From contig DNCM01000058.1 of the NCBI GenBank assembly GCA_003498085.1, positions 1 through 5,578 of the forward strand: 5,578 nucleotides of DNA, given 5' to 3'. This DNA comes from a bacterium. Lineage in GTDB: Bacteria > UBA9089 > UBA9088. Below are positions 1 through 5,578 of the stretch, piece after piece (position 1 is the stretch's first letter; each line of letters begins with the position of its first letter). Below the pieces are notes generated by a model. It ran no database searches. It was not told the origin of the DNA and saw nothing but the letters and a program-made list of their open reading frames with translations. The position numbers and the translations under genes were made by a program.

Positions 1-5
1 AGGAG

Positions 6-1856
6 ATGACCAAGCAATCCCCCAAAGAGGCTTATGTGATGACCAACCTTGCCTATAAAGAGGCAAAAAAGGTAAAAGACAAATCTCTTGAGGCTTACGC
101 CGCATTTACCTTAGCCAGTCTATCTTTAATGCTCTCTAGATATAATGAGGCAATCAAGCTTTATCAGGATTCTTTGACAATATTTAAAGAATTTGATGAC
201 AAAGAAGCAATTGGGGCAGTGCTTGGTGGATTGGGTGTGGTCTATAATTCATTAGGAGATTATCAGAAGGTAATAGGTGATTATGAAGAGGCGCTCAATA
301 TTGCCAAAGAGATTGGGGATAGACAGGGTGAAGGTAATCGGCTTGGCAACCTAGGTAATGCCTATCATTCCCTGGGTCAATACCAGAAGGCAATTGGTTA
401 TTATAATGATGCACTTGAGATTGCCAAGGAGATTGGGGATGTGGATGGAGAAAGGCTGGCTTATCTTGAAATTGGAAATGTTTATACCGAGTTCTACAAA
501 GACCTTGATAAGGCTTATGAATATTATGAAAAATCAATTGGGCTTTTGGAGAATATGAGAAGACTTATTACCAAGAGAGAATATAAAATGGAGGGGTTGC
601 TTCCCCGTCAAGGGATTTCAGCCTATGATAAAATCATATTGAACATAGTCTCAAGAAAAGAGAGAAAGTATGAGAAGGCATGGGAATATGCAGAAAGGTC
701 GAAGGCACAAAACCTGGCTGAATTGTTAAAGGAGGATGTGCTTTTGCCCAAAGACAAGATTAAACCAATTATCTCCCCAAAAACTGCCATAGTTGAGTTC
801 TTTGTTACTGAAAAAGAAACTATAGTATTCATACTCATAGAAGGAAAGAGTCTCTCTGAGACTACAATTGAACTTGTGGATTTTAAGGAGTCTGACCTAA
901 GAGATTTGACAAATAACTGGCTCTCTAAATATTATGAGTATCTGTCCAAATATAAGGATTATAAAGATAATCGCAATGAAACTGCTCTATCTGCCTGTCT
1001 TAAGGCAATAGAAAATTGGCGCACTACTATGAAAGATACACTAAAAGCCCTCTATGAAAATCTATTTTCAAGGATAAATGAGCTATTAACAGAATCTGGC
1101 ATTGAGCATATCATAATTGTTCCTCATCGTGCTCTACACCTTCTACCATTACATGCCTCATTCATTGAGAGGGATGGGAAAAGGGAGTATCTGATTGATA
1201 AATACAGTATCAGCTATGCCCCGAGTTCCTATGTTCTATCACTATGCCAACAAAGAAATAAGAGAGATAATAACTCCTTTCTTGGAATAAATAACCCTGA
1301 TATGAGTCTAAAATTTTCCGACTATGAAATAGACCAAGTTAAAAGCCATTTCAAGAAGCAAGATGTACTAAGACATAGTGTGGCAACACGAGAAGCCATT
1401 CTTAAAGAGGCACCTAAATATGGAGTTATCCATTTCAGTTGCCACGGTGAGTTTAATCCTTGGGCTCCACTTGAGTCATCTTTGATATTAGCCAATGGGC
1501 ATTTAATATTAAGAGATATCTTTAAGGAACTTAAGTTGCCAAATACATCAATGGTTGTATTGAGTGCTTGCGAGACAGGGATGAGTGAATTAAGCGAAAG
1601 TGATGAATATGTAGGTCTTCCCAGTGGCTTTCTTTATGCAGGAAGCCCTGTAGTTATAGGAAGTCTCTGGACAGTGAATGATGAATCTACAGCTTTATTG
1701 ATGGAGAAGTTCTACGAAAATCTTTATAAAAATGGCTTAAGCATAGCAAAGGCATTAAAGGATGCACAAGTATGGCTAAGGGATAAATATAAATATAAAG
1801 ACTATTCCCACCCCTATTATTGGGCAGGCTTCTTTGCCTGTGGCAAAGTAGGTTAG
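6..1856 (+). CDS. TPR-CHAT caspase-like protease, probably 5' partial
   Basis: This is a cysteine peptidase of the CHAT family (caspase-HetF associated with TPRs), predicted to be cytoplasmic and to cut a partner protein when its TPR array is engaged. Four 40-residue TPR units cover about residues 28-187, with the usual Y.SLG.YQKAI...ALEIAKEIGD pattern. The linker motif ERSKAQNLAELL (230-241), common in TPR-CHAT proteins, follows. The C-terminal CHAT domain runs from about 365 to 616: the catalytic His480 lies in HFSCHG, the nucleophile Cys522 in LSACETG, and IGSLWTVNDEST (551-562) matches the family's core strand. The frame is open to the window edge. The AGGAG at 1-5 abuts the ATG and cannot serve as its ribosome site, so the true start is probably upstream; family members are often longer. 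The product is seen directly as a protease with intact residues; its target is inferred. It is followed by a subtilase after a 72-base gap with no terminator. Confidence 0.9.
   Translation: MTKQSPKEAYVMTNLAYKEAKKVKDKSLEAYAAFTLASLSLMLSRYNEAIKLYQDSLTIFKEFDDKEAIGAVLGGLGVVYNSLGDYQKVIGDYEEALNIAKEIGDRQGEGNRLGNLGNAYHSLGQYQKAIGYYNDALEIAKEIGDVDGERLAYLEIGNVYTEFYKDLDKAYEYYEKSIGLLENMRRLITKREYKMEGLLPRQGISAYDKIILNIVSRKERKYEKAWEYAERSKAQNLAELLKEDVLLPKDKIKPIISPKTAIVEFFVTEKETIVFILIEGKSLSETTIELVDFKESDLRDLTNNWLSKYYEYLSKYKDYKDNRNETALSACLKAIENWRTTMKDTLKALYENLFSRINELLTESGIEHIIIVPHRALHLLPLHASFIERDGKREYLIDKYSISYAPSSYVLSLCQQRNKRDNNSFLGINNPDMSLKFSDYEIDQVKSHFKKQDVLRHSVATREAILKEAPKYGVIHFSCHGEFNPWAPLESSLILANGHLILRDIFKELKLPNTSMVVLSACETGMSELSESDEYVGLPSGFLYAGSPVVIGSLWTVNDESTALLMEKFYENLYKNGLSIAKALKDAQVWLRDKYKYKDYSHPYYWAGFFACGKVG
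207..446 (+). repeat. Two near-identical 120-bp TPR-coding units
   Basis: Bases 207-326 and 327-446 encode TPR units 2 and 3 of the CHAT protein. About 24 of 40 residues are identical, and the DNA is close to identical over short stretches: TTGCCAAAGAGATTGGGGAT at 301-320 recurs with one change at 421-440, exactly 120 bases later. This suggests a relatively recent internal duplication and a tract where unit number could change by recombination. The flanking units (87-206 and 447-566) are more diverged. Confidence 0.75.
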
Positions 1857-1910
1857 AGAGTAAAGAATAAGGCTTATCTTGAGGTCTCAGGGATGGGGTA
1901 GTGAAGGAAT

Positions 1911-1923
1911 AGGAAGGAGGTGA
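1911..1923 (+). promoter_or_regulatory. Strong ribosome binding site deciding the subtilase start
   Basis: AGGAAGGAGGTGA contains a perfect nine-base match to the 16S anti-Shine-Dalgarno at 1915-1923. The AGGAGG core ends 8 bases before the ATG at 1929, an ideal spacing. The in-frame GTG at 1920, three codons earlier, lies inside this site and so cannot be the start. The site is the strongest in the window, so the subtilase is probably translated well and independently of the upstream gene. Confidence 0.85.
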
Positions 1924-1928
1924 ATAGA

Positions 1929-3125
1929 ATGTTTGAGTTGAGTCGAGGTCCAATTCTTCCTGAAGTTAGAAGACAAATGGATCAGGGCAAAGAGCCTATT
2001 AAGGTTATTATCTCCATTCAGGAAGGGAAGTTGATGGAAGAGGTCTTGCAAGAGCTTAAAAAGAAAGGAATTAGGGATATAATAGACCATACTGATTATT
2101 ATATCTCTGCTAACATGAAGATAAAAGAGCTGAAGAGACTGGAGAAGATGACTGAGTTGATAGATAAGATCTGGCTCGATAAGAAGATGAGTGCTATGCT
2201 GAAAGAGTCTATTAAGACTATTAAGGCAGAGCCGGCCTGGAAAGTCTTTGGGGTGAGTGGAGCGGGAATTTGTTGGGCGGTCATTGATACAGGGATAGAT
2301 AGGAGCCATAAAGATTTGAAGGATAGAGTGGATGAGAATCAATATGACTTCTCTGGTGAGGGGGCTGGGGATAAGGTTGGACATGGGACACATGTGGCTG
2401 GGATTATTGCTGGTATAGCCCCAGAGGTCAAACTTTATGACTTTAAAGTCTTGGGGGTTGATGGTGGAACATCATTCTCGGTTATTAAGGCGATGCACAA
2501 GATAAGGGAGATAAATTTTGGTAGTCCTCAAATGGTTATCCATGGAGCGAATCTCTCCCTTGGTGGCTCTGTTCCTGTGGGAAGTTATGGGTGTGGCTTT
2601 TCTCCAGAGTGCCAAGAGGCCAACCGATTGGTTTTGTCAGGGGTTGTTGTCTGTGTTGCGGCAAGTAATGATGGCCATAAAATACTAGCTACTATCACCT
2701 CAAACAAAAAATTGGAATACTTCCCAACATTTATGGATTTGGGTATCTCAGACCCTGGGAATGCTGAGCATGTTATTACCGTGGGCTCTACCCACAAAAC
2801 TCACCCCCATCAATACGGCATCTCTTTCTTCTCATCAAAAGGACCTACGGGTGATGGCCGCTTTAAGCCTGATGTGGTTGCCCCTGGCGAGAAGATAAGT
2901 TCCACCTATTTAAATAATGGGTATGCCGAATTAAGTGGGACAAGCATGGCAACCCCACATGTCTCAGGTGCTATAGCGCTATTTCTTTCAGCTAAGAAGG
3001 AGTTTATTGGGCATCCTTTGGATGTTAAGAGAATCCTGATGGATACCTGTATTGACCTAAAACGAGATAGGTACTTCCAGGGGGCTGGCTTGATTGACAT
3101 TTTTAGGATGATACAGTCGGTATGA
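1929..3125 (+). CDS. Intracellular subtilisin-like serine protease (S8) with I9-like N-terminus
   Basis: This is a 398-residue subtilase. The catalytic residues are Asp120 (AVIDTGID), His152 (GHGTHVAG) and Ser339 (GTSMATPHVSG), with the oxyanion Asn247 in AASNDG, where most relatives have AAGN. The segment ISDPGNAEHVITVGSTH (273-289) and FSSKGPTGDGRFKPDVVAPG (301-320) are characteristic of cytoplasmic S8 enzymes seen in conflict-type operons. Residues 25-90 (KVIISIQ...ISANMKIKELKRL...DKIWLD) look like an inhibitor-I9/propeptide ferredoxin-like fold, so the protein may be made as a zymogen. There is no signal peptide or membrane segment, so it should stay in the cytoplasm. The start is ATG 1929 because of the AGGAGG 8 bases upstream. 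Its stop overlaps the start of the MBL gene by four bases (ATGA), a sign of translational coupling. It lies just downstream of a CHAT protease, which could activate it; that step is inferred, not shown. Confidence 0.93.
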   Translation: MFELSRGPILPEVRRQMDQGKEPIKVIISIQEGKLMEEVLQELKKKGIRDIIDHTDYYISANMKIKELKRLEKMTELIDKIWLDKKMSAMLKESIKTIKAEPAWKVFGVSGAGICWAVIDTGIDRSHKDLKDRVDENQYDFSGEGAGDKVGHGTHVAGIIAGIAPEVKLYDFKVLGVDGGTSFSVIKAMHKIREINFGSPQMVIHGANLSLGGSVPVGSYGCGFSPECQEANRLVLSGVVVCVAASNDGHKILATITSNKKLEYFPTFMDLGISDPGNAEHVITVGSTHKTHPHQYGISFFSSKGPTGDGRFKPDVVAPGEKISSTYLNNGYAELSGTSMATPHVSGAIALFLSAKKEFIGHPLDVKRILMDTCIDLKRDRYFQGAGLIDIFRMIQSV

Positions 3126-4258
3126 AGAAAGAAATTAAGATTATCTTTTTGGATATCGGCCACGGAGACTCCTCGGTCATTACATTCTCAGAAAAGGGTA
3201 GAAAGGCTTGCATTATCGTTGACGGTGGGGAAAGCAAGAAAAACAAAGAACGTATCGTAGAGTTCTTAGAAAAAGAAGAGATTAAGGCAATTGACCTACT
3301 GGTGGCTACCCACATCGACCAGGATCATATCCAGGGGTTGAACTATTTCTTGGATGATATTATTAAAGAGAAGAATCTCCGCATTCGTTATTATTGGGGA
3401 CCTCGCCCAGAAGAGGGTAAAAGTTTTTATGTCAATGATTATGAATCTCTCCTTGAGAAACCTGGAAAGTATACAACCACTAAGTATATCATCCAATCTG
3501 TAGCCCAAAACGAGAGACTTTATGAGAAGGTTAAGAGGCTTATTGTCGATGAAGCTAACATCTATTTCCCATCTTTAGAGGCTCCTCCACCACTTGATAT
3601 TTTTGAGAACGTCCAATTAGAACTGCTTGGTCCCTATCGACAAATTCCTTCAAATGAGATAAAGGCTATGGCATTTGCAATACCCTCAGGTCCCACCACG
3701 GACGAAATTTTGACTATTGAGGATTTTGAGATGACTGTGGAGAAGGATTTTGAGGCTATGGCTACAAAGGCACATCAAAATGCAAATAACCAAAGCATTG
3801 TCTTTCGCTTGACCCCCAAAGGTGTATTTGATGAGTTTAAGTCGTGGCAATTCTTGTTCACTGGTGATGCGGAAGAGGAGAGCTGGGGAAGGATGGTCCG
3901 AGACGAGGAGATAAACAAAAAACTCGAGAGTAAGGTCTTAAAGGTACCTCACCACGGTAGCCGAAATGGGATCACTGAGGAGGGCCTGAGATTTGTTAAA
4001 CCAAGCTACAGCGTTATATCTGTTGGTCAAAAACACGGACTTCCTGACAAAGAGACCCTATCCCTTCTTAAGAAGTGTAATAGCAATATCTTCTGCACAG
4101 AGAGAAACGAAGACCAAAGAAATCCTGTCCCTTGCAGTAAGATTAAAGACTGCCCTAAGATTGGAAGGTATGGTCCAATACTTTTTGCCATAGATGCTGA
4201 TACGGGTAAGGTAAAGATCACCCCTGGTGATGAGTGGTGTAGGGTGGGTTGGGGATAA
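3122..4258 (+). CDS. ComEC-like metallo-beta-lactamase fold hydrolase
   Basis: This 378-residue soluble protein has the metallo-beta-lactamase fold of the ComEC/Rec2 C-terminal type, without ComEC's membrane channel. Visible motifs in order are FLDIGHGDSS (9-18), IIVDGG (31-36), the metal motif THIDQDH (63-69; H64, D66, D68, H69), NNQSIVFRL (222-230), FTGDAE (246-251; metal ligand D249), PHHGS (276-280) and SVGQKHGLP (300-308). Such domains are usually phosphodiesterases or nucleases, so nucleic acid or a nucleotide is the likely substrate; this is inferred from family. Between the HxDxDH motif and D249 lies a long insert (about 85-220). Four cysteines near the C-terminus (319, 325, 338, 344) could bind zinc. 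The ATG overlaps the subtilase TGA, with a weak AGGA at 3105-3108, so translation is probably coupled to the protease. No signal peptide or membrane helix is visible. Confidence 0.9.
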   Translation: MKKEIKIIFLDIGHGDSSVITFSEKGRKACIIVDGGESKKNKERIVEFLEKEEIKAIDLLVATHIDQDHIQGLNYFLDDIIKEKNLRIRYYWGPRPEEGKSFYVNDYESLLEKPGKYTTTKYIIQSVAQNERLYEKVKRLIVDEANIYFPSLEAPPPLDIFENVQLELLGPYRQIPSNEIKAMAFAIPSGPTTDEILTIEDFEMTVEKDFEAMATKAHQNANNQSIVFRLTPKGVFDEFKSWQFLFTGDAEEESWGRMVRDEEINKKLESKVLKVPHHGSRNGITEEGLRFVKPSYSVISVGQKHGLPDKETLSLLKKCNSNIFCTERNEDQRNPVPCSKIKDCPKIGRYGPILFAIDADTGKVKITPGDEWCRVGWG

Positions 4259-4265
4259 GGGTGGT

Positions 4266-4388
4266 ATGGATGACGTTGTCGTCTATCAAGATAGCCAAAA
4301 TGTCCCTGTGGGGTATTTCGCTCATCCGCATCCTGTTATAGGAGCAATTAGAAGATACCAAATTGAGATTCGACGAAGAATACGCTAA
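4266..4388 (+). CDS. Small 40-residue reading frame between MBL and nuclease-like genes
   Basis: An ATG 7 bases after the MBL stop opens a 40-codon frame (MDDVVVYQDSQNVPVGYF..., ending in an arginine-rich IRRRIR tail). It is preceded by AAGGGTGGT, a fair ribosome site with AAGG 5 bases from the ATG. I do not recognise the product. It overlaps the first 26 bases of the following gene in another frame, and that gene has no good start of its own. It could be a genuine small basic protein translationally coupled to the next gene, the true N-terminus of that gene separated by a frameshift, or a chance frame. Composition offers little to choose between these. Confidence 0.3.
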   Translation: MDDVVVYQDSQNVPVGYFAHPHPVIGAIRRYQIEIRRRIR

Positions 4389-5076
4389 AAACGCAATTGA
4401 AGCATATCTGAGGAAAGAATCTTCTGATTTCACAATCACAGAAGGGGAAAATCCTCCCGACTATTATATTCAGATCGATTCGAAAAAGATTGCGCTTGAA
4501 ATTACAAGAGCTGAACCACCCTCTGATAGAAAAACCGTTGATACATCTCTTGCAAGACTTTGTAGTCAAATTAATGATCAATTTAAAACAAGAATACCAG
4601 ATGGAGAGTCTTTATTGCTGGATTTAAAAGGTCCAGTGGCTAACCCTAGAAACTTCGAGAAATCGCTTAGTAACCTTATTGGGCAAATAATCGAGGGAAA
4701 GACTGAGGTTGGTAATTGGAAATGCTTTGATGTATCAGGTGAAGCTGTAAAAATCAAAAGGCTAACTCATGGTCAGAAATGGCGCAAAAAAATAATTGGT
4801 TTTATAGGTAACAAAGAACCTGTTACTGATATCCAATCAGAAGCACAATCAATTCTAAATAAAATAATTAAGTCAAAAGAGGCTAAAACAGCAACTATCA
4901 ATGACCCACAAGGGAAAAGAGAAAAATGGCTGGGCATACTCAACACCCATCCCCTTCTGGATAGCAATAATTTTCAAATAGCCATGGGTAACCTTAATGT
5001 TGTGCACACATTTACGAGAATATTTCTCGTTTTGGAAAATAGTGAAGTAGTAGAAATATTTTCTAATCGCTCCTAA
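4363..5076 (+). CDS. PD-(D/E)XK nuclease-like hypothetical protein
   Basis: I do not recognise a named family, but the 237-residue product has the layout of a small PD-(D/E)XK-type protein. An N-terminal helix with acidic residues (E13) is followed by NPPDYYIQI (30-38) and KKIALEITRAE (41-51), giving D33...E46-x-T48: the Asp/Glu pair is present but the usual lysine is replaced by threonine. Near the C-terminus ILNKIIKSKEAK (164-175), KWLGIL (188-193) and FTRIFLVLENSEVVEIF (217-233) resemble the helix-strand ending common in such nuclease-like proteins. The start is uncertain: TTG 4363 is the only usual start codon near the 5' end, its nearest GGAG lies 18 bases upstream, and the frame is open only back to a TAG at 4339. 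Position in the operon suggests an effector or accessory nuclease; whether it is catalytic with Thr48 is unknown. Confidence 0.7.
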   Translation: MRFDEEYAKNAIEAYLRKESSDFTITEGENPPDYYIQIDSKKIALEITRAEPPSDRKTVDTSLARLCSQINDQFKTRIPDGESLLLDLKGPVANPRNFEKSLSNLIGQIIEGKTEVGNWKCFDVSGEAVKIKRLTHGQKWRKKIIGFIGNKEPVTDIQSEAQSILNKIIKSKEAKTATINDPQGKREKWLGILNTHPLLDSNNFQIAMGNLNVVHTFTRIFLVLENSEVVEIFSNRS

Positions 5077-5220
5077 CACAGCCCAAATGGATAAAATCTA
5101 AAACCTAACAGTTCCGTTTGTGCTAGGAACGATAACCAAAATGATGCGTAGCTCGAACCACTTTGAGGCACTCCCTCATCCTGTTGAGTGAAATGCTCTA
5201 CAAGTCAAGGAAAGGTGATT
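5077..5220. other. Intergenic stretch with two weak inverted repeats
   Basis: No gene is visible here. GTTCC at 5111-5115 pairs with GGAAC at 5126-5130 around a ten-base loop, 34 bases after the nuclease-like stop, and TGAGG at 5164-5168 pairs with CCTCA at 5174-5178. Neither is followed by a run of T, so neither is a convincing intrinsic terminator. I see no promoter with both boxes at good spacing. Confidence 0.4.
5207..5217 (+). promoter_or_regulatory. Ribosome binding site of the small antitoxin-like frame
   Basis: AAGGAAAGGTG resembles AGGAGGTG with an extra A. AAGGA ends 9 bases before the ATG at 5221, a workable spacing, and this favours that small frame having been a real gene. Confidence 0.5.
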
Positions 5221-5361
5221 ATGTTTGCTAAATTTTTCGTCTATGAAGAACAATTGGCTCGCGAAATCAAAAGAATACCCGAGGAATATTTGCCGCATCT
5301 CTCTCAAGTTGTCCACATAACGAATTTTTGGCTTTTTAATTCGTTTCGCTTGTCCAGATAA
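5221..5361 (+). pseudogene. Truncated antitoxin-like small gene (VapB/DUF2281-like core)
   Basis: A 46-residue frame starts at ATG 5221 behind a good ribosome site. Residues 11-33 (QLAREIKRIPEEYLPHLSQVVHI) resemble, from memory, the EI..IPEEYLP.LLQ.V core of short antitoxin-type proteins of the VapB/DUF2281 kind, which in intact form usually run on with a conserved FRES/FLK-type segment and pair with a PIN or other toxin. Here the sequence changes character after I33 (TNFWLFNSFRLSR) and stops soon after, just where an eight-base inverted repeat begins (5319). No toxin gene follows within the window. I read it as a remnant cut by rearrangement; it could still be a functional short protein. The family call rests on a short motif only. 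Confidence 0.4.
5319..5345. repeat. Eight-base inverted repeat AACGAATT/AATTCGTT
   Basis: AACGAATT (5319-5326) and AATTCGTT (5338-5345) are exact reverse complements around an 11-base T-rich loop. The left arm falls where the antitoxin-like frame loses its family-like pattern. There is no T run after the right arm, so this is not a standard terminator in the plus direction. Confidence 0.55.
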
Positions 5362-5415
5362 CAAGCTGTCAGCCAAATGTGGGGTTAGCAGAGAACCTGC
5401 TTCACCTCGTAGGTG
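5348..5415. repeat. Three further short hairpins in series
   Basis: GCTTGT (5348-5353) pairs with ACAAGC (5361-5366), AGCAG (5387-5391) with CTGCT (5397-5401), and CACCT (5403-5407) with AGGTG (5411-5415). With the preceding inverted repeat, four stems fall within 97 bases. This could be a structured RNA, a recombination site or the arms of a small decayed element; each stem alone is short enough to occur by chance. Confidence 0.35.
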
Positions 5416-5450
5416 GGATAGATTATCATATTGGGGAGTGAAAAGAATTG

Positions 5451-5471
5451 TGGATTGCCGATTGCGGATTG
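5451..5471. repeat. Three-copy heptamer repeat (NNGATTG)
   Basis: TGGATTG, CCGATTG and CGGATTG follow one another exactly at a seven-base period. Short arrays of this GGATTGC type are familiar in intergenic DNA of several environmental bacterial lineages, where they often give rise to false reading frames. Here the array is only three units, and its function is unknown. Confidence 0.6.
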
Positions 5472-5578
5472 AGGGTGGAAAAATTTGACAAGATAGATTG
5501 TAGTATGCCAAAATAAAAAACAAAAGGGGATAATATCTTATTTCTAATCCTCTTTCGTTAAACAGGGATTATCACAAG
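5472..5578. other. AT-rich non-coding tail
   Basis: No gene, complete promoter or RNA gene is visible. TTGACA at 5485-5490 has no matching -10 box at 16-18 bases. TAATCC (5545-5550) and GGATTA (5566-5571) form a weak inverted repeat. Confidence 0.4.

Noticed and set aside
1920..1922. GTG as the subtilase start
   Set aside because: It falls within the Shine-Dalgarno sequence; ATG 1929 has ideal spacing.
1887..2393. 168-codon minus-strand frame
   Set aside because: It lies opposite the subtilase start and its strong ribosome site, and its composition is that of a shadow frame.
5111..5130. Intrinsic terminator after the nuclease-like gene
   Set aside because: The five-base stem has a ten-base loop and no T run behind it.
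5130..5165. tRNA T-arm-like GGTTCGAGC on the minus strand
   Set aside because: The flanking bases do not form a T-stem, and no acceptor, D or anticodon arms could be found.
5485..5514. Sigma-70-type promoter from TTGACA
   Set aside because: The -35 box is perfect, but no -10-like hexamer sits at 16-18 bases; TAGTAT is only 10 bases away.
5176..5523. 115-codon minus-strand reading frame
   Set aside because: It runs through the heptamer repeat (giving an IRNRQST-type peptide), the hairpin cluster and the opposite strand of the antitoxin-like frame. No ribosome site or family pattern was seen; such frames commonly arise from this repeat.
5103..5564. Integron attC-like ends (ACCTAAC at 5103 and GTTAAAC near 5558)
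   Set aside because: The arms are not complementary to each other and lie over 450 bases apart, with no inner R/L boxes.

Overview
The window reads as part of one plus-strand operon from an AT-rich bacterium, followed by about 500 bases that look like accessory or decayed DNA. Shine-Dalgarno signals (a perfect AGGAGGTGA at 1915-1923) and a four-base ATGA gene overlap point to a bacterium. I cannot fix the phylum. The many TPR repeats, the CHAT protease and a short GATTG-type heptamer repeat near the end would suit an uncultivated or environmental lineage, but that is a weak impression.

Layout. Bases 1-1856 hold a TPR-CHAT protease (caspase-like Cys/His peptidase) that probably starts before the window. 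Bases 1929-3125 hold an intracellular-type subtilase (S8 serine protease) with an inhibitor-like N-terminus and a complete Asp/His/Asn/Ser set. Bases 3122-4258 hold a stand-alone metallo-beta-lactamase (MBL) fold hydrolase of the ComEC-like type, overlapping the subtilase stop. Bases 4259-4362 are a problem zone: a 40-codon reading frame with a usable ribosome site runs into the next gene in another frame. Bases 4363-5076 hold a protein with a degenerate PD-(D/E)XK-nuclease-like pattern. Bases 5077-5578 hold a 46-residue antitoxin-like remnant, a run of small hairpins and three heptamer copies, and no other convincing gene.

How the genes may work together. The best reading is a conflict (anti-phage or abortive) cassette. 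The TPR array of the CHAT protein would sense or dock a trigger. The CHAT protease would cut a partner, and the subtilase zymogen next door is the obvious candidate. The MBL hydrolase and the nuclease-like protein would be nucleic-acid-directed effectors. CHAT proteases, subtilases or trypsins and MBL proteins are known to recur together in prokaryotic conflict operons, such as the Csx29 TPR-CHAT protease of type III-E CRISPR, protease-activated bacterial gasdermins and protease/MBL-containing AVAST systems. The exact four-part combination here, with a PD-ExT protein and no NTPase or gasdermin in view, is not one I can match to a named system. The missing sensor or switch may lie upstream of the window.
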